From the NCBI GenBank assembly GCA_011391255.1, contig JAABQV010000002.1, positions 132,057-196,056 on the forward strand: a DNA stretch of 64,000 nt. Reading direction: 5' to 3'. The notes below the pieces were generated by a model. That model was not told where the DNA came from. It ran no database searches and saw only the letters and a list, made by a program, of their open reading frames with translations. The position numbers and the translations under genes are program-made. This document shows, in pieces, positions 8,738-18,220 of the stretch (its first letter is position 1; every line of letters starts with the position of its first letter). The stretch is from Dechloromonas sp. (GTDB lineage Bacteria; Pseudomonadota; Gammaproteobacteria; Burkholderiales; Rhodocyclaceae).

Positions 8738-9745
8738 GTGAAAATTCTCGTTACTGGTGCCGCAGGCTTTATCGGCATGACCACCGCGCTGCGCCTGCTC
8801 GAACGCGGCGACGAGGTGGTCGGCCTCGACAATATCAACGATTACTACGCGGTGTCACTCAAGGAAAGCCGCCTTGAGCAACTCAAGCACTTCCCCGACT
8901 TCCGTTTTGTCAAAATGGATGTCGCCGACCGGCCGGGTATGGAAGAGCTCTTCGCTGACGAAAAGTTCGACAAAGTCATCCACCTTGCCGCTCAGGCCGG
9001 CGTCCGTTACTCGATCCAGAATCCGAACGCTTACGTCGATAGCAACCTCGTCGGCTTCGTCAATATTCTCGAAGGTTGCCGCCACAATCAGGTGCAGCAC
9101 CTGGTTTACGCCTCCAGTTCCAGCGTTTATGGCGGCAATACCAAAATGCCGTTCTCCGAGCATGACAGCGTCGATCACCCGGTCAGCCTTTACGCCGCGA
9201 CCAAAAAGGCCAATGAACTGATGGCGCACACCTACAGCCATCTCTACCGTTTGCCAACGACCGGTCTGCGCTTTTTCACGGTCTATGGCCCGTGGGGTCG
9301 TCCGGACATGTCGCCGATCCTGTTCGCCAGCGCGATTCTCGAAGGCCGGCCGATCAATGTTTTCAACCACGGCGACATGCAGCGCGATTTCACCTATATC
9401 GACGACATCGTCGAAGGCGTGCTGCGCGTGCTCGACAAGACGGCGACGGTCAACGCCGACTATGAGCCGATTTCTGCTGATCCAGCTACCAGCAACGCGC
9501 CTTACCGGGTCTTCAATATCGGTAACAACGATCCGGTGCAACTGCTCGATTTCATTGGTGCCATCGAAAGCGCAATCGGCCAGAAAGCCGAGAAAAAGCT
9601 GCTGCCGATGCAGGATGGCGACGTCAAGGCGACTTACGCCGACACCAGCTTGCTCAACGAATGGGTCGGCTTTTCCCCATCAACTCCCATCCAGGAAGGC
9701 GTCAATCGCTTCGTCACCTGGTATCGCGACTACTACAAGGTTTAG
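8738..9745 (+). CDS. NAD-dependent epimerase, probably UDP-glucuronate 4-epimerase
   Basis: Extended short-chain dehydrogenase of 335 aa. GTG 8738 is the start, with AAGGTG six bases before it. It has the NAD-binding GAAGFIG at residues 7-13, a YxxxK catalytic pair (YAATKKAN), SSSVYG, and FFTVYGPWGRPDMSP, with LDNINDYYAVSLKESRL, the pattern of bacterial UDP-GlcA/UDP-Gal 4-epimerases. The product, UDP-galacturonate, would feed LPS core or capsule. It lies just after the WaaE-like gene and before glmS on the same strand. Glucose versus glucuronate preference is inferred from resemblance. Confidence 0.85.
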   Translation: MKILVTGAAGFIGMTTALRLLERGDEVVGLDNINDYYAVSLKESRLEQLKHFPDFRFVKMDVADRPGMEELFADEKFDKVIHLAAQAGVRYSIQNPNAYVDSNLVGFVNILEGCRHNQVQHLVYASSSSVYGGNTKMPFSEHDSVDHPVSLYAATKKANELMAHTYSHLYRLPTTGLRFFTVYGPWGRPDMSPILFASAILEGRPINVFNHGDMQRDFTYIDDIVEGVLRVLDKTATVNADYEPISADPATSNAPYRVFNIGNNDPVQLLDFIGAIESAIGQKAEKKLLPMQDGDVKATYADTSLLNEWVGFSPSTPIQEGVNRFVTWYRDYYKV

Positions 9746-9754
9746 GAACAGATT

Positions 9755-11578
9755 ATGTGCGGCATCGTTGCAGCAGCCTCCGTCAAGAATATCGTTCCAG
9801 TCCTCGTCGAAGGCCTGAAAAAGCTTGAATATCGCGGCTACGACTCCGCCGGTCTCGCCGTCATCGGCAATGGCGAAATCGAGCGCGTTCGCTCGACCGG
9901 CCGCGTCGCTGAACTCGAAGCCGCCTCAGCCAACACCAGCGCCATCACCGGCATCGCCCACACCCGCTGGGCGACGCATGGTGTGCCCTCCGAACGCAAC
10001 GCCCACCCGCATGTATCGGGCAGCATCGCCGTCGTCCATAACGGCATTATCGAAAACTACGAAACCCTGCGCCGCGAACTGACCGGGCAAGGCTATGTTT
10101 TCTCTTCTGATACCGACACCGAAAGTATCGCCCACCTGATAAACGCCACGCTCAAAAGTGAGCCCGATCTCTTCAAGGCCGTGCAAACCGCCTGCCTGCG
10201 ACTGGTCGGCGCCTACGCAATCGCCGTCATCGACCACAACCAGCCGGGCAAGATCATTGTTTCCCGCGAAGGCTCACCGCTCCTGCTCGGCGTCTCCGAT
10301 ACCGGCAACTACGCCGCATCAGACGCTTCGGCGCTGCTGCAAGTCACCCGCAACATGGTCTATCTTGAAAATGGCGACATTGCCGAGTTGACCGCAACAA
10401 GCGTCAAAATCACCCGCCTCGACGGCACGCCGGTCGAACGTGCGGTGCATGTTTCCCAACTCTCCGCCGCTGCTGTCGAACTCGGCAACTACCAGCACTA
10501 CATGCAGAAGGAAATCTTCGAGCAGCCGGAAGCACTGGCCAACACCCTTGAAATCGTCGGCGGCAGCAAATTCATCCAGCCCGGCATCTTCGGCGCCGAA
10601 GCGGCAAACCTGATGGCCGATATTGACTCCATCCTCATCCTCGCCTGCGGCACCAGTAGCCACTCCGGCTACACTGCCCGCTACTGGCTCGAAGCCATCG
10701 CCGGCGTGCCGTGCAATGTCGAAATCGCCAGCGAATACCGCTATCGCACCTCAGTCGCCAATCCGCGGCAGCTGATCGTCGCCATCTCGCAATCCGGCGA
10801 AACCGCCGACACGCTGGCCGCCCTTCGCCACGCCAAAGCCCTCGGTCAGAACAATACCCTGGCGATCTGCAACGTCCCCGAATCGGCCATCGTCCGCGAA
10901 TGCGCGTTGCGCTTCATCACCCGTGCCGGCCCCGAGATTGGCGTCGCCTCGACCAAGGCCTTCACCACCCAACTCGCTGCGCTCTTCGTGCTGACGCTGG
11001 TCATGGCCAAGCTCAAGGGCAAACTGAGTGCCGAACAGGAAGCCGCCTATATCGACGAGCTGCGCCACCTGCCGGTTGCGGTCAACAAGGTTTTAGACCT
11101 CGAAAATGAGATCAAGGTCTGGGCGCAACGCTTTGCCGACAAACACCACGCCCTCTTTCTCGGGCGCGGCATGCATTACCCGATCGCCATGGAAGGCGCC
11201 CTCAAGCTAAAGGAAATCTCCTACATCCACGCCGAAGCCTATCCGGCCGGCGAATTGAAGCATGGCCCGCTGGCGCTGGTTGATAGCGACATGCCGGTGA
11301 TTTCCATCGCCCCGAATGATCAGTTGCTCGACAAGCTGAAATCCAACCTCAAGGAAGTCCAGGCACGTGGCGGCGAACTTTACGTTTTTGCCGACAAGGA
11401 TTCGGAAATCAGTGCCTCGGAAGGTGTCCACATCCTGCGCCTGCCCGAGCATTACGGCGAACTCTCGCCGATCCTGCATGTGATCCCGCTGCAACTGCTG
11501 TCCTACCACGCTGCCTTGGTCAAGGGAACGGATGTCGATAAGCCACGCAATCTCGCCAAGTCGGTAACGGTCGAGTAA
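9755..11578 (+). CDS. glmS: Glutamine-fructose-6-phosphate aminotransferase
   Basis: Makes glucosamine-6-phosphate from fructose-6-phosphate and glutamine, the first step to UDP-GlcNAc for peptidoglycan and lipid A. At 607 aa the protein is full length. The start MCGIVAAAS exposes Cys2, the glutaminase nucleophile. The amidotransferase domain includes HTRWATHG and HNGIIENYE, followed by two SIS domains ([35 protein letters not shown]) and the conserved C terminus [13 protein letters not shown]. There is no glmS ribozyme in the nine-base gap before it, as expected outside Firmicutes. apaH starts three bases after the stop. Confidence 0.97.
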   Translation: MCGIVAAASVKNIVPVLVEGLKKLEYRGYDSAGLAVIGNGEIERVRSTGRVAELEAASANTSAITGIAHTRWATHGVPSERNAHPHVSGSIAVVHNGIIENYETLRRELTGQGYVFSSDTDTESIAHLINATLKSEPDLFKAVQTACLRLVGAYAIAVIDHNQPGKIIVSREGSPLLLGVSDTGNYAASDASALLQVTRNMVYLENGDIAELTATSVKITRLDGTPVERAVHVSQLSAAAVELGNYQHYMQKEIFEQPEALANTLEIVGGSKFIQPGIFGAEAANLMADIDSILILACGTSSHSGYTARYWLEAIAGVPCNVEIASEYRYRTSVANPRQLIVAISQSGETADTLAALRHAKALGQNNTLAICNVPESAIVRECALRFITRAGPEIGVASTKAFTTQLAALFVLTLVMAKLKGKLSAEQEAAYIDELRHLPVAVNKVLDLENEIKVWAQRFADKHHALFLGRGMHYPIAMEGALKLKEISYIHAEAYPAGELKHGPLALVDSDMPVISIAPNDQLLDKLKSNLKEVQARGGELYVFADKDSEISASEGVHILRLPEHYGELSPILHVIPLQLLSYHAALVKGTDVDKPRNLAKSVTVE

Positions 11579-11581
11579 GTC

Positions 11582-12412
11582 ATGGCAACCTACGCAATCG
11601 GCGACATTCAGGGTTGCTACGACGCCCTTAGCCGTTTGCTCGACGCCTGCGCCTTCGACCGCGCCAAAGACAAAATCTGGCTGGTCGGCGATCTCGTCAA
11701 TCGCGGGCCAAAATCGCTGAAAACCCTGCGCCTGATCAAATCGCTGGGCGCATCCGCCGTCACCGTCCTCGGCAATCACGACCTCTATTTGCTGATGGTT
11801 GCCGAAGGTGGCGCCAAGTTTCGCGGCAAGGACGACACCATCCAGGGCATTCTCGACGCCAAGGATCGCGACGAACTACTCGATTGGCTTCGCAAGCAGC
11901 CGCTCTGTCACACCGAAGGCAATTTCTGCATGGTTCATGCCGGGCTCCTGCCGCAATGGACCGCGGCCCAAGCCCGCGAATTGTCGCGTGAAGTCGAAGT
12001 CGCGCTGCAAGGCAACAATTATCGCGAGTTCATCCTCAACCTGTGGGGCAGCGAACCGGCCGGCTGGTCTGATGATTTAAGTGGCTGGCAACGGCTGCGA
12101 GTGATCGTCAATGCAATGACGCGGATGCGTTTTTGCACCCCCGAAGGCATCATGGAATTCAAGGCCAAGGGCGAACTGGTCAATGCACCAGCCGGCCACC
12201 TGCCCTGGTTTGATGCGCCCAACCGGCAGAACATCGACAGTGTGCTGGTCACCGGCCACTGGTCGGCGCTTGGCTTGCAGATCACGCCGAACCGGCTGGC
12301 TCTCGACACCGGCTGCCTCTGGGGCGGCCACCTTACAGCGCTGCGCCTTGAGGATAGACGGGTGTTTCAGGTGGACTGCTCGTCAGGGGAAGCCCTGCCG
12401 CTGAAGCGATAG
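11582..12412 (+). CDS. apaH: Bis(5'-nucleosyl)-tetraphosphatase (symmetrical)
   Basis: Cytoplasmic hydrolase splitting Ap4A into two ADP; in E. coli it also removes Np4 caps from RNA. The 276-aa protein has the metallophosphoesterase motifs in order: YAIGDIQGCY, LVGDLVNRGP, VLGNHD, and late TGHWSALG and LDTGCLWGG. It follows glmS by three bases, so it is probably cotranscribed. Its last 80 bases overlap the 3' end of the convergent acyltransferase gene, and both reading frames are intact through the overlap. Confidence 0.95.
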   Translation: MATYAIGDIQGCYDALSRLLDACAFDRAKDKIWLVGDLVNRGPKSLKTLRLIKSLGASAVTVLGNHDLYLLMVAEGGAKFRGKDDTIQGILDAKDRDELLDWLRKQPLCHTEGNFCMVHAGLLPQWTAAQARELSREVEVALQGNNYREFILNLWGSEPAGWSDDLSGWQRLRVIVNAMTRMRFCTPEGIMEFKAKGELVNAPAGHLPWFDAPNRQNIDSVLVTGHWSALGLQITPNRLALDTGCLWGGHLTALRLEDRRVFQVDCSSGEALPLKR

Positions 12413-13115
12413 CTTCACGCGCCTGCGCTGCCACCTGCTTGCGGTTTTCACCATGCTGGCCGAGCAAAGGCGTCGTCCGCAGCCGGGCAATCAGCTTTTT
12501 CCGGCGAAGAATCGCCATTGCGCACTGGCCAAGGGAAATATCACCGTCGTAACGCGGTGCCAGGCTGCGTTGCCCATCGACCTCCCAATACGAGAGTGCC
12601 ACCGGCAAGACCGGCCGCCCTGCAAGCAATGCCGGCTCGATCAGTGCCGCGTGGAAGTGCAGCAACTGGCACCCATCGGTCGTCGTTCCCTCAGGAAAAA
12701 CACCTACGTAACGCCCAGTCGCCAGCACCTCGGCGACTTGCTGATTGATGATCCGCGCGTGCCCGCGACTGCCACGGCGCAAAAAAATGGTGTCGTTTTT
12801 CGCTGCAAACCAACCTAATACCGGCCAATCCAGAATCTCCGCCTTGGCCACAAACGCCGCCGGCAAAACGGCGTTGATCACATAAATATCAATCCACGAA
12901 ACATGGTTGGCGACCACCAGGCAACCCGGCACAGCATGCGACAAATCTGCATCAAGCTCGACCCCAAACGCATAAACCAAGGCAGCAGACCATCGGGATT
13001 TCAAACGATTTCGAGTCGCGGCAGTGAAAAATAAACTGAGAGAAAGGCCGCCTAGTAAAATCAGAAGCAGGCGGAAAATACGGTAGCCGCGAATCAGAAA
13101 ATTGGTTTCGTTCAA
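12333..13115 (-). CDS. 1-acyl-glycerol-3-phosphate acyltransferase family protein
   Basis: PlsC-like enzyme of 260 aa that would transfer an acyl chain to a lysophospholipid or related acceptor at the inner membrane. It has an N-terminal hydrophobic segment (~12-32), the catalytic NHVSWID at about residue 89 (HX4D box), FLRRGSRGHA, and FPEGTTTDG for glycerophosphate binding. The C terminus is Ala/Pro-rich. The 3' end overlaps apaH by 80 bases. It is 14 bases upstream of the start of the next minus-strand gene's end, but on the 5' side of nothing else, so it may be transcribed alone. PlsC versus OlsA-type acceptor use cannot be decided. Confidence 0.85.
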   Translation of the reverse strand: MNETNFLIRGYRIFRLLLILLGGLSLSLFFTAATRNRLKSRWSAALVYAFGVELDADLSHAVPGCLVVANHVSWIDIYVINAVLPAAFVAKAEILDWPVLGWFAAKNDTIFLRRGSRGHARIINQQVAEVLATGRYVGVFPEGTTTDGCQLLHFHAALIEPALLAGRPVLPVALSYWEVDGQRSLAPRYDGDISLGQCAMAILRRKKLIARLRTTPLLGQHGENRKQVAAQAREAIASAAGLPLTSSPPETPVYPQGAAL

Positions 13116-13129
13116 GCGACTTATTTCAC

Positions 13130-13585
13130 TCAGCGCGAAATGCGTGACTCGCCGTATGACGAAATAATCCGCACCCGATCGCCCGGGCGAAACTCAAGCG
13201 GATCACCCTCCTGAACCACCGCAAGCAGTTGCCCGTTGTCTGTTCTGACCGTAATTTCCAGCGCCATGCGCTGCGTCACCCCTTCTTCGATAGCCGCACC
13301 GGCAATTCCACCGACAACTGCACCGATCACCGCAGCAACCGCCGAACCCTTACCGCCTCCCAACGTGCTACCGGCGATGCCGCCGACCGCTGCGCCAGCC
13401 ACCGTCCCAACCGGCGACTTGGTTCCTTCCATACGCACCTCGCGCACTGACTCAACTGTCACCATGCGCACCGTCTGCTCACGCCGCGCCTGATCCCGCG
13501 TATATACATCTCCCGATTTGCTGCTGGCGCAACCGCCGAGCAGCACAAGGGACAAGAGGATTAGCGGGAAAGTGTGTTTATTCAT
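13130..13585 (-). CDS. Glycine-zipper outer membrane lipoprotein (SlyB/Pcp-like)
   Basis: A 151-aa lipoprotein. ATG 13585 is chosen because AAGGAG sits just before it and it gives a short signal peptide with lipobox LLGGC. The middle (~65-110) is a glycine zipper (GTVAGAAVGGIAG, AVIGAVVGGIAGAAI), which is typical of the 17-kDa/SlyB family that inserts in the outer membrane. The C-terminal ~40 residues form a small beta region (ITVRTDNGQLLAVVQEGDPLEF...GDRVRII). It starts seven bases after the PfkB kinase stop, so it ends the minus-strand run that begins at aroQ or accB. The role in envelope stress is inferred from the family. Confidence 0.88.
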   Translation of the reverse strand: MNKHTFPLILLSLVLLGGCASSKSGDVYTRDQARREQTVRMVTVESVREVRMEGTKSPVGTVAGAAVGGIAGSTLGGGKGSAVAAVIGAVVGGIAGAAIEEGVTQRMALEITVRTDNGQLLAVVQEGDPLEFRPGDRVRIISSYGESRISR

Positions 13586-13592
13586 AAGCTCC

Positions 13593-14528
13593 TTACCAAG
13601 GCTGGCTACCGAAGGCACGTTGATAGCGTGCAGCGATAACTTCGCGGCTGGGTTGATGGCTTTGCCCGCCGCGATGGGCGATCTTGATCGCTCCCATCAC
13701 CGCCGCCAGACGCCCGGTTTTTATCCAATCAAAACCATTGGCAATGCCATAAAGCAAACCGGAACGGTAAGCATCGCCGCAACCCGTTGGGTCGATGATT
13801 TCATCGGCTTCGACACAAGGAATCTCGATGCGTTCGCCAGCCGTGTAAATTTCCGAGCCAGCGCCACCTCGCGTCACGATCAGCGCCTTGACCCCGGTGG
13901 CCAGTTGTTCGATGCTGCGCCCGGTGCGATCGCTCAACAACTTGGCCTCATAATCGTTGAAACAGGCGTAATCAGCCAATTCCATGAATCGCAGAAGTTC
14001 ATCACCGCTGAACATCGGCAAGCCCTGGCCGGGATCAAAGATGAATGGCAGGCCGGCGGCGGCAAAGTCGCGCGCGTGCTGCATCATGCCTTCGCGGCCA
14101 TCCGGTGCAACGATACCCAAACCGACATCCTTGGCATGCTCAACCTTGTTGAGGTGGGAAAACGTCATCGCTCCCGGGTGAAAAGCTGTGATCTGGTTAT
14201 CGTCCAGATCAGTCGTAATGAAGGCCTGAGCAGTAAAGGTGCCCGGTACCAGGCGAACGTGATCACGTGGCAAACCCAAGCGGTCGAGGCGCTCAAAATA
14301 AGCCGGCGCATCATCTCCCACCGCAGCCATGATCAACGGATTACCGCCGAGCAGCATCAGGTTATAGGCTATATTCCCGGCACAACCGCCAAACTCCCGA
14401 CGCATCTCCGGCACCAGAAATGCCACATTCAGGATGTGAATCTGCTCAGGCAGGATATGGTTTTTAAAACGGTCGGGGAAGACCATGATGTTGTCGAAGG
14501 CGAGTGAGCCGCAAATCAGTGTATTCAT
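13593..14528 (-). CDS. PfkB-family carbohydrate/nucleoside kinase
   Basis: A 311-aa ribokinase-fold sugar or nucleoside kinase. ATG 14528 (MNTLICGSLAFDNIMVFP) fits the family start and has GAGAG upstream. Signature regions are GGCAGNIAYNLMLLGG near residue 45 and DPTGCGDAYRSGLLYG near residue 250, whose aspartate is the catalytic base and whose GCGD forms the anion hole. In betaproteobacteria close relatives are usually annotated as adenosine kinases, but the substrate is not fixed by sequence. It lies between the DUF3426 gene (seven bases) and the lipoprotein gene (seven bases). Confidence 0.85.
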   Translation of the reverse strand: MNTLICGSLAFDNIMVFPDRFKNHILPEQIHILNVAFLVPEMRREFGGCAGNIAYNLMLLGGNPLIMAAVGDDAPAYFERLDRLGLPRDHVRLVPGTFTAQAFITTDLDDNQITAFHPGAMTFSHLNKVEHAKDVGLGIVAPDGREGMMQHARDFAAAGLPFIFDPGQGLPMFSGDELLRFMELADYACFNDYEAKLLSDRTGRSIEQLATGVKALIVTRGGAGSEIYTAGERIEIPCVEADEIIDPTGCGDAYRSGLLYGIANGFDWIKTGRLAAVMGAIKIAHRGGQSHQPSREVIAARYQRAFGSQPW

Positions 14529-14535
14529 AACGCTC

Positions 14536-15489
14536 TCAAGGGTAAAAAACATAAAGTCGATAGCCAGCGGCGCCAACTTCCTTGGCATCTATCGTCAAAC
14601 GAACGGCCTGCTCGGTATTGGCTGCGAAGGCCGACGGCTTGGTCGGCAAGGGAAGATAGTCCTCAAGGGACAAAACTCGCCGGGCAACAACGCCATCGTG
14701 AGTGTCGGTCAGACTGAGCTCTAAAGATGGCCAAGCTTGGTCATAGCTGGCGCGGTTGCGCAGATTTGCCTGCAAAATCAGCAACCCCCGCACCGCATCA
14801 GCTTGTAGATCGGAACTCTCGATCGAAACCAATTCAGAATCTCGAGGCAAAGGGACGTCGACCGCAACTGCCTGATAAAAGGCAGACATGGCCGGCACCC
14901 GCAGGACAACCTCAGTCCGGTGATACACAAGCAACTGAACAACCAGCGCAACAAAGAGGGGAAGCGCAACCAAAACATAGGGCCAACGTGCCGACCGCTC
15001 GGGCTCCGTGCTGAAAGCACCGAGCGAGCCACCGGCCAGCGTACCTTCGGCCCAGCGGTTGTAAGCCGGCGTATCGCTGAGCTCCCGTGCGGCCATCAAG
15101 CCGGCCTGACGAGCCGCCTGGGTTGACGCTTCAATACTCTCAAGCGCCTGTGGGAGTATGACGGGTTCGGGTTCGGGTTCGGGTTCGGGTTCGGGTTCGG
15201 GTTCGGGTTCGGGTTCGGGTTCGGGTTCGGGTTCGGGCAGAACAGGAAACTCCGGAAGCACCTCATCAACAAATGCATTATCTTTGCTGTCCTCGACCAA
15301 AGCCACCGGCCGCATCGACTCCTTGTCGGCATCTTCGGTAATCAGGCTGTCAAATGCATTAAAAATAGTCAAACACTGCCCGCATCTCACCTTGCCCAAT
15401 TTGACGCGCAATTGCTCAGAGGTGACCCGAAAGGTCGTCCCACAAGCCGGGCAACGGCTTCGTATCAGGGCTTGCTGCCGCTCAGGCAT
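14536..15489 (-). CDS. Zinc-ribbon plus DUF3426 membrane protein with Glu-Pro repeat
   Basis: A 317-aa protein of unknown function. Numbered from ATG 15489: an MJ0042-type zinc ribbon with C13/C16 and C36/C39; an acidic region with a (Glu-Pro)12 run at ~80-105 encoded by a perfect hexamer repeat; a single transmembrane helix near 170 (YVLVALPLFVALVVQLLVY); and a C-terminal DUF3426 domain facing the periplasm. ATG 15489 is preferred over TTG 15495 because GAGGG precedes it by six bases. It overlaps the 3' end of prmA by 25 bases. The arrangement suggests a cytoplasmic zinc head, a stiff acidic rod and a periplasmic domain. Confidence 0.87.
   Translation of the reverse strand: MPERQQALIRSRCPACGTTFRVTSEQLRVKLGKVRCGQCLTIFNAFDSLITEDADKESMRPVALVEDSKDNAFVDEVLPEFPVLPEPEPEPEPEPEPEPEPEPEPEPEPVILPQALESIEASTQAARQAGLMAARELSDTPAYNRWAEGTLAGGSLGAFSTEPERSARWPYVLVALPLFVALVVQLLVYHRTEVVLRVPAMSAFYQAVAVDVPLPRDSELVSIESSDLQADAVRGLLILQANLRNRASYDQAWPSLELSLTDTHDGVVARRVLSLEDYLPLPTKPSAFAANTEQAVRLTIDAKEVGAAGYRLYVFYP
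15163..15234 (-). repeat. (GGGTTC)12 tandem hexanucleotide repeat inside the DUF3426 gene
   Basis: Twelve uninterrupted copies of GGGTTC on the plus strand, read as GAACCC (Glu-Pro) in the gene. The unit is a multiple of three, so changes in copy number would lengthen or shorten the rod without a frameshift. There is no third-position variation between copies, which suggests recent expansion or continuing slippage. Confidence 0.97.
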
Positions 15490-16355
15490 ACCCAACCCTC
15501 ACGCTCATCGGCAACCGTCAACGGCAGCCAGGCAGCGTAAATTCCAATAATTTCTTCAGCCTGCTCACTCAGGATGCCGGATAGCGCAAGCTTTCCACCC
15601 CCACGCACATGAGCACAAATCGCCGGCGCCAGAACCCGCAGGGGATTAGAGAGAATATTGGCAACCACCAGATCATATTCACCAGCAACCGGCTGCGCGG
15701 AATCGGCAAATAGCGCACTGACGCCATTGCGTTCGGCATTTGCATAGGCCGCTTCGACCGCCTGTGGGTCAATATCAACTCCGGCAACCCGCCCGGCACC
15801 GAGACGAGCGGCGGCGATGGCGAGAATCCCCGAGCCACAGCCGTAATCGAGCAGTGAGCAGTCGTTAGCGACATGGCGTTCCAGCCATTCAAGGCATAAA
15901 CGTGTCGTCGGATGCGAACCCGTGCCGAAAGCCATTCCCGGATCAAGGATCAGATTGATCGCCTCGGGATCTGGCGTGACATGCCACGAAGGGACTATCC
16001 ACAGACGTCCGGAGACACGAATCGGATCAAATTGCGACTGCGTTAGCTGAACCCAGTTTTGTTCGGCAAGGTCTTCGACAGCGAACGCGGGTACTTCCTT
16101 CATCCCCACCTCACCAGCTGCGGCAGCAAGCATGGCGGCTACATCCGCCTCCGGCTCAAAAAGCACCAAAACCCTGGAGTGCGTCCAGCCCGGTGAATAC
16201 ACCGAACCTGGTTCGCCAAACTGTGGCTGCTCATCCGGCGTACCGGCATCCGCATCCTCAATACTGGCCGACAACGCACCCGCCTCAATCAGTGCATCGC
16301 ACAAAGGCTCGGCGTGCGATGCATCCGTCAGAAAGCTGACGTTTTGCCAGCCCAT
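15465..16355 (-). CDS. prmA: Ribosomal protein L11 methyltransferase
   Basis: Trimethylates amino groups on ribosomal protein L11 using SAM. At 296 aa it is full length. The N-terminal substrate-recognition domain (~1-95) is followed by PSWHVTPD...NLILDPGMAFGTGSHPTT, the PrmA signature, and SAM motif I LLDYGCGSGILAIAA near 170, then LVVANILSNPL. It begins four bases after the accC stop on the minus strand and overlaps the DUF3426 gene start. The accBC-prmA linkage is common in betaproteobacteria. Confidence 0.97.
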   Translation of the reverse strand: MGWQNVSFLTDASHAEPLCDALIEAGALSASIEDADAGTPDEQPQFGEPGSVYSPGWTHSRVLVLFEPEADVAAMLAAAAGEVGMKEVPAFAVEDLAEQNWVQLTQSQFDPIRVSGRLWIVPSWHVTPDPEAINLILDPGMAFGTGSHPTTRLCLEWLERHVANDCSLLDYGCGSGILAIAAARLGAGRVAGVDIDPQAVEAAYANAERNGVSALFADSAQPVAGEYDLVVANILSNPLRVLAPAICAHVRGGGKLALSGILSEQAEEIIGIYAAWLPLTVADEREGWVCLSGSKP

Positions 16356-16358
16356 CGC

Positions 16359-17717
16359 CTACTTCTTCACTTCGCCCTTGTCGGCGAGCTTTTGTTCCAG
16401 ATAATGAATACTGGTACCACCCTCGACAAAACGGGCATCCTGCATCAATTCCTGATGCAACGGAATATTGGTTTTGATGCCTTCAATACTCATCTCGGAC
16501 AGCGCGATCCTCATCCGGCGAATCGCTTGCTCGCGGGTGTCGCCATAAGCAATCACCTTGGCAACCATCGAGTCGTAATGCGACGGTACGGTGTAGCCCT
16601 GGTAAATGTGCGAATCAACCCGGATACCGGGTCCGCCTGGCGGGTGATAAAGCGTGATCTTCCCTGGACATGGAACGAACGTGAAGGGATCTTCGGCGTT
16701 AATACGGCATTCAATGGCATGGCCACGGAACTGCAAATCCTTCTGCCGATAACGCAACTTCTCGCCGGCAGCGACACGAATCTGCTCCTGAACGATGTCG
16801 ACACCGGTAATCATTTCAGTCACCGGATGCTCAACTTGCACCCGAGTATTCATTTCAATGAAATAAAACTCGTTGTTTTCGTAGAGGAATTCAAAGGTGC
16901 CGGCACCACGGTAGCCAATTTTGCGACATGCTTCAGCGCAACGCTCGCCAATCCGATTAATCAATCGCGCTGGAATATGTGGCGCTGGCGCCTCTTCGAT
17001 GACTTTTTGGTGACGGCGCTGCATTGAGCAATCGCGCTCACCCAAGTAAATCGCATTCCTGAATTCATCGGCCATGACCTGAATTTCCACGTGACGTGGA
17101 TTTTCGAGGTATTTTTCCATGTAGACCGCAGGATTATTGAAGAAACTACCTGCTTCCTGACGCGTCAATTGCACGGCATTGAGCAGCGCCGCTTCGGTAT
17201 GCACGACACGCATGCCACGACCACCGCCGCCGCCAGCCGCCTTGATAATCACCGGATAACCAACGGCACGACCAATGCGGATGATTTCCTTGGGGTCTTC
17301 CGGCAACTCACCTTCGGAACCGGGAACGCACGGTACACCGGCCACCTTCATTGCCGCCTTGGCGGAAACCTTGTCGCCCATCAGGCGAATGGTTTCGGCG
17401 CGCGGGCCAATGAATACGAAACCCGACGTTTCAACCCGTTCAGCAAAATCAGCATTCTCTGAAAGAAAACCGTAGCCGGGGTGAATCGCTTCGGCATCAG
17501 TCACTTCAGCTGCCGAGATGATCGCCGGCACATTCAAGTAACTGGCGCTGGAGGCCGCCGGGCCAATACAAACCGATTCGTCGGCCAGTTTGACGTACTT
17601 GGCCTCACGATCTGCTTCGGAGTGCACCACCACCGTCTTGATACCCAATTCGCGGCAGGCGCGCTGGATGCGAAGCGCGATTTCGCCACGGTTCGCGATC
17701 AGAATTTTTCCGAACAT
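16359..17717 (-). CDS. accC: Acetyl-CoA carboxylase, biotin carboxylase subunit
   Basis: ATP-dependent carboxylation of biotin on AccB, the first half-reaction of fatty acid synthesis. The 452-aa protein starts [20 protein letters not shown] at ATG 17717; longer in-frame extensions lack family similarity. The ATP-grasp domain contains [10 protein letters not shown] (residues ~163-172) and the catalytic region [14 protein letters not shown] near 290-300. It begins seven bases after the accB stop and is followed by prmA. This is the normal accBC operon; the carboxyltransferase subunits are elsewhere. Confidence 0.97.
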   Translation of the reverse strand: MFGKILIANRGEIALRIQRACRELGIKTVVVHSEADREAKYVKLADESVCIGPAASSASYLNVPAIISAAEVTDAEAIHPGYGFLSENADFAERVETSGFVFIGPRAETIRLMGDKVSAKAAMKVAGVPCVPGSEGELPEDPKEIIRIGRAVGYPVIIKAAGGGGGRGMRVVHTEAALLNAVQLTRQEAGSFFNNPAVYMEKYLENPRHVEIQVMADEFRNAIYLGERDCSMQRRHQKVIEEAPAPHIPARLINRIGERCAEACRKIGYRGAGTFEFLYENNEFYFIEMNTRVQVEHPVTEMITGVDIVQEQIRVAAGEKLRYRQKDLQFRGHAIECRINAEDPFTFVPCPGKITLYHPPGGPGIRVDSHIYQGYTVPSHYDSMVAKVIAYGDTREQAIRRMRIALSEMSIEGIKTNIPLHQELMQDARFVEGGTSIHYLEQKLADKGEVKK

Positions 17718-17724
17718 CGCGCGC

Positions 17725-18171
17725 TCAGCCAATGATGAAAAGCGGTTCGCCGAACTCGACCGGCTCACCGTTGTCGAGGAGAATGGCCTTGACGACGCCG
17801 GAGGCATCAGACTCAATTTCGTTGAGCAGTTTCATCGCCTCGATGATGCATAGCGTTTCGCCCTCTTTCACGACCTGGCCAATCTGCACAAAAGCCTCAG
17901 CACCCGGCGAAGGTGAGCGGTAAAAAGTACCAACCATCGGCGACTTGACGGCATGGCCTTCCGGCAGATCATCATCAAGATTAACCGTACTGACTACGGG
18001 CGCAGCGCCCACCGGCTGCATCATTGGCGCGTAGTGCTGCATAGGCATTTGACCGGCACCGCCGTAGTTCTTGGCGATACGAACTTTTTCTTCACCCTCG
18101 GTGACCTCCAGCTCGGTAATTCCTGATTCCTGAACCAGATCAATGAGTTTTTTGAGTTTGCGAAGATCCAT
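17725..18171 (-). CDS. accB: Biotin carboxyl carrier protein
   Basis: Carries the biotin swinging arm of acetyl-CoA carboxylase. The 148-aa protein has the N-terminal [20 protein letters not shown] helix, a flexible Met/Gln/Pro-rich linker (~40-62), and a biotinyl domain with EAMKLLNEI, where K114 is the biotinylated lysine. GGGAG lies five bases before the start. accC follows directly. aroQ lies about 50 bases upstream on the same strand, so both could share a transcript. Confidence 0.97.
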   Translation of the reverse strand: MDLRKLKKLIDLVQESGITELEVTEGEEKVRIAKNYGGAGQMPMQHYAPMMQPVGAAPVVSTVNLDDDLPEGHAVKSPMVGTFYRSPSPGAEAFVQIGQVVKEGETLCIIEAMKLLNEIESDASGVVKAILLDNGEPVEFGEPLFIIG

Positions 18172-18220
18172 GTCGACTCCCTTAGTGACAGCGCTCCAGC
18201 CCTAAAACAGGCCAAAACAC

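Noticed and set aside
9746-9754. glmS ribozyme before glmS
   Set aside because: The gap to the preceding gene is nine bases and the class is confined to other phyla.
15163-15234. Possible CRISPR or satellite array
   Set aside because: The unit is a six-base tandem with no spacers and lies in frame within a gene.
15158-15550. Plus-strand frame with Ser-Gly repeats
   Set aside because: It is only the opposite reading of the GGGTTC repeat that encodes Glu-Pro in the DUF3426 gene.
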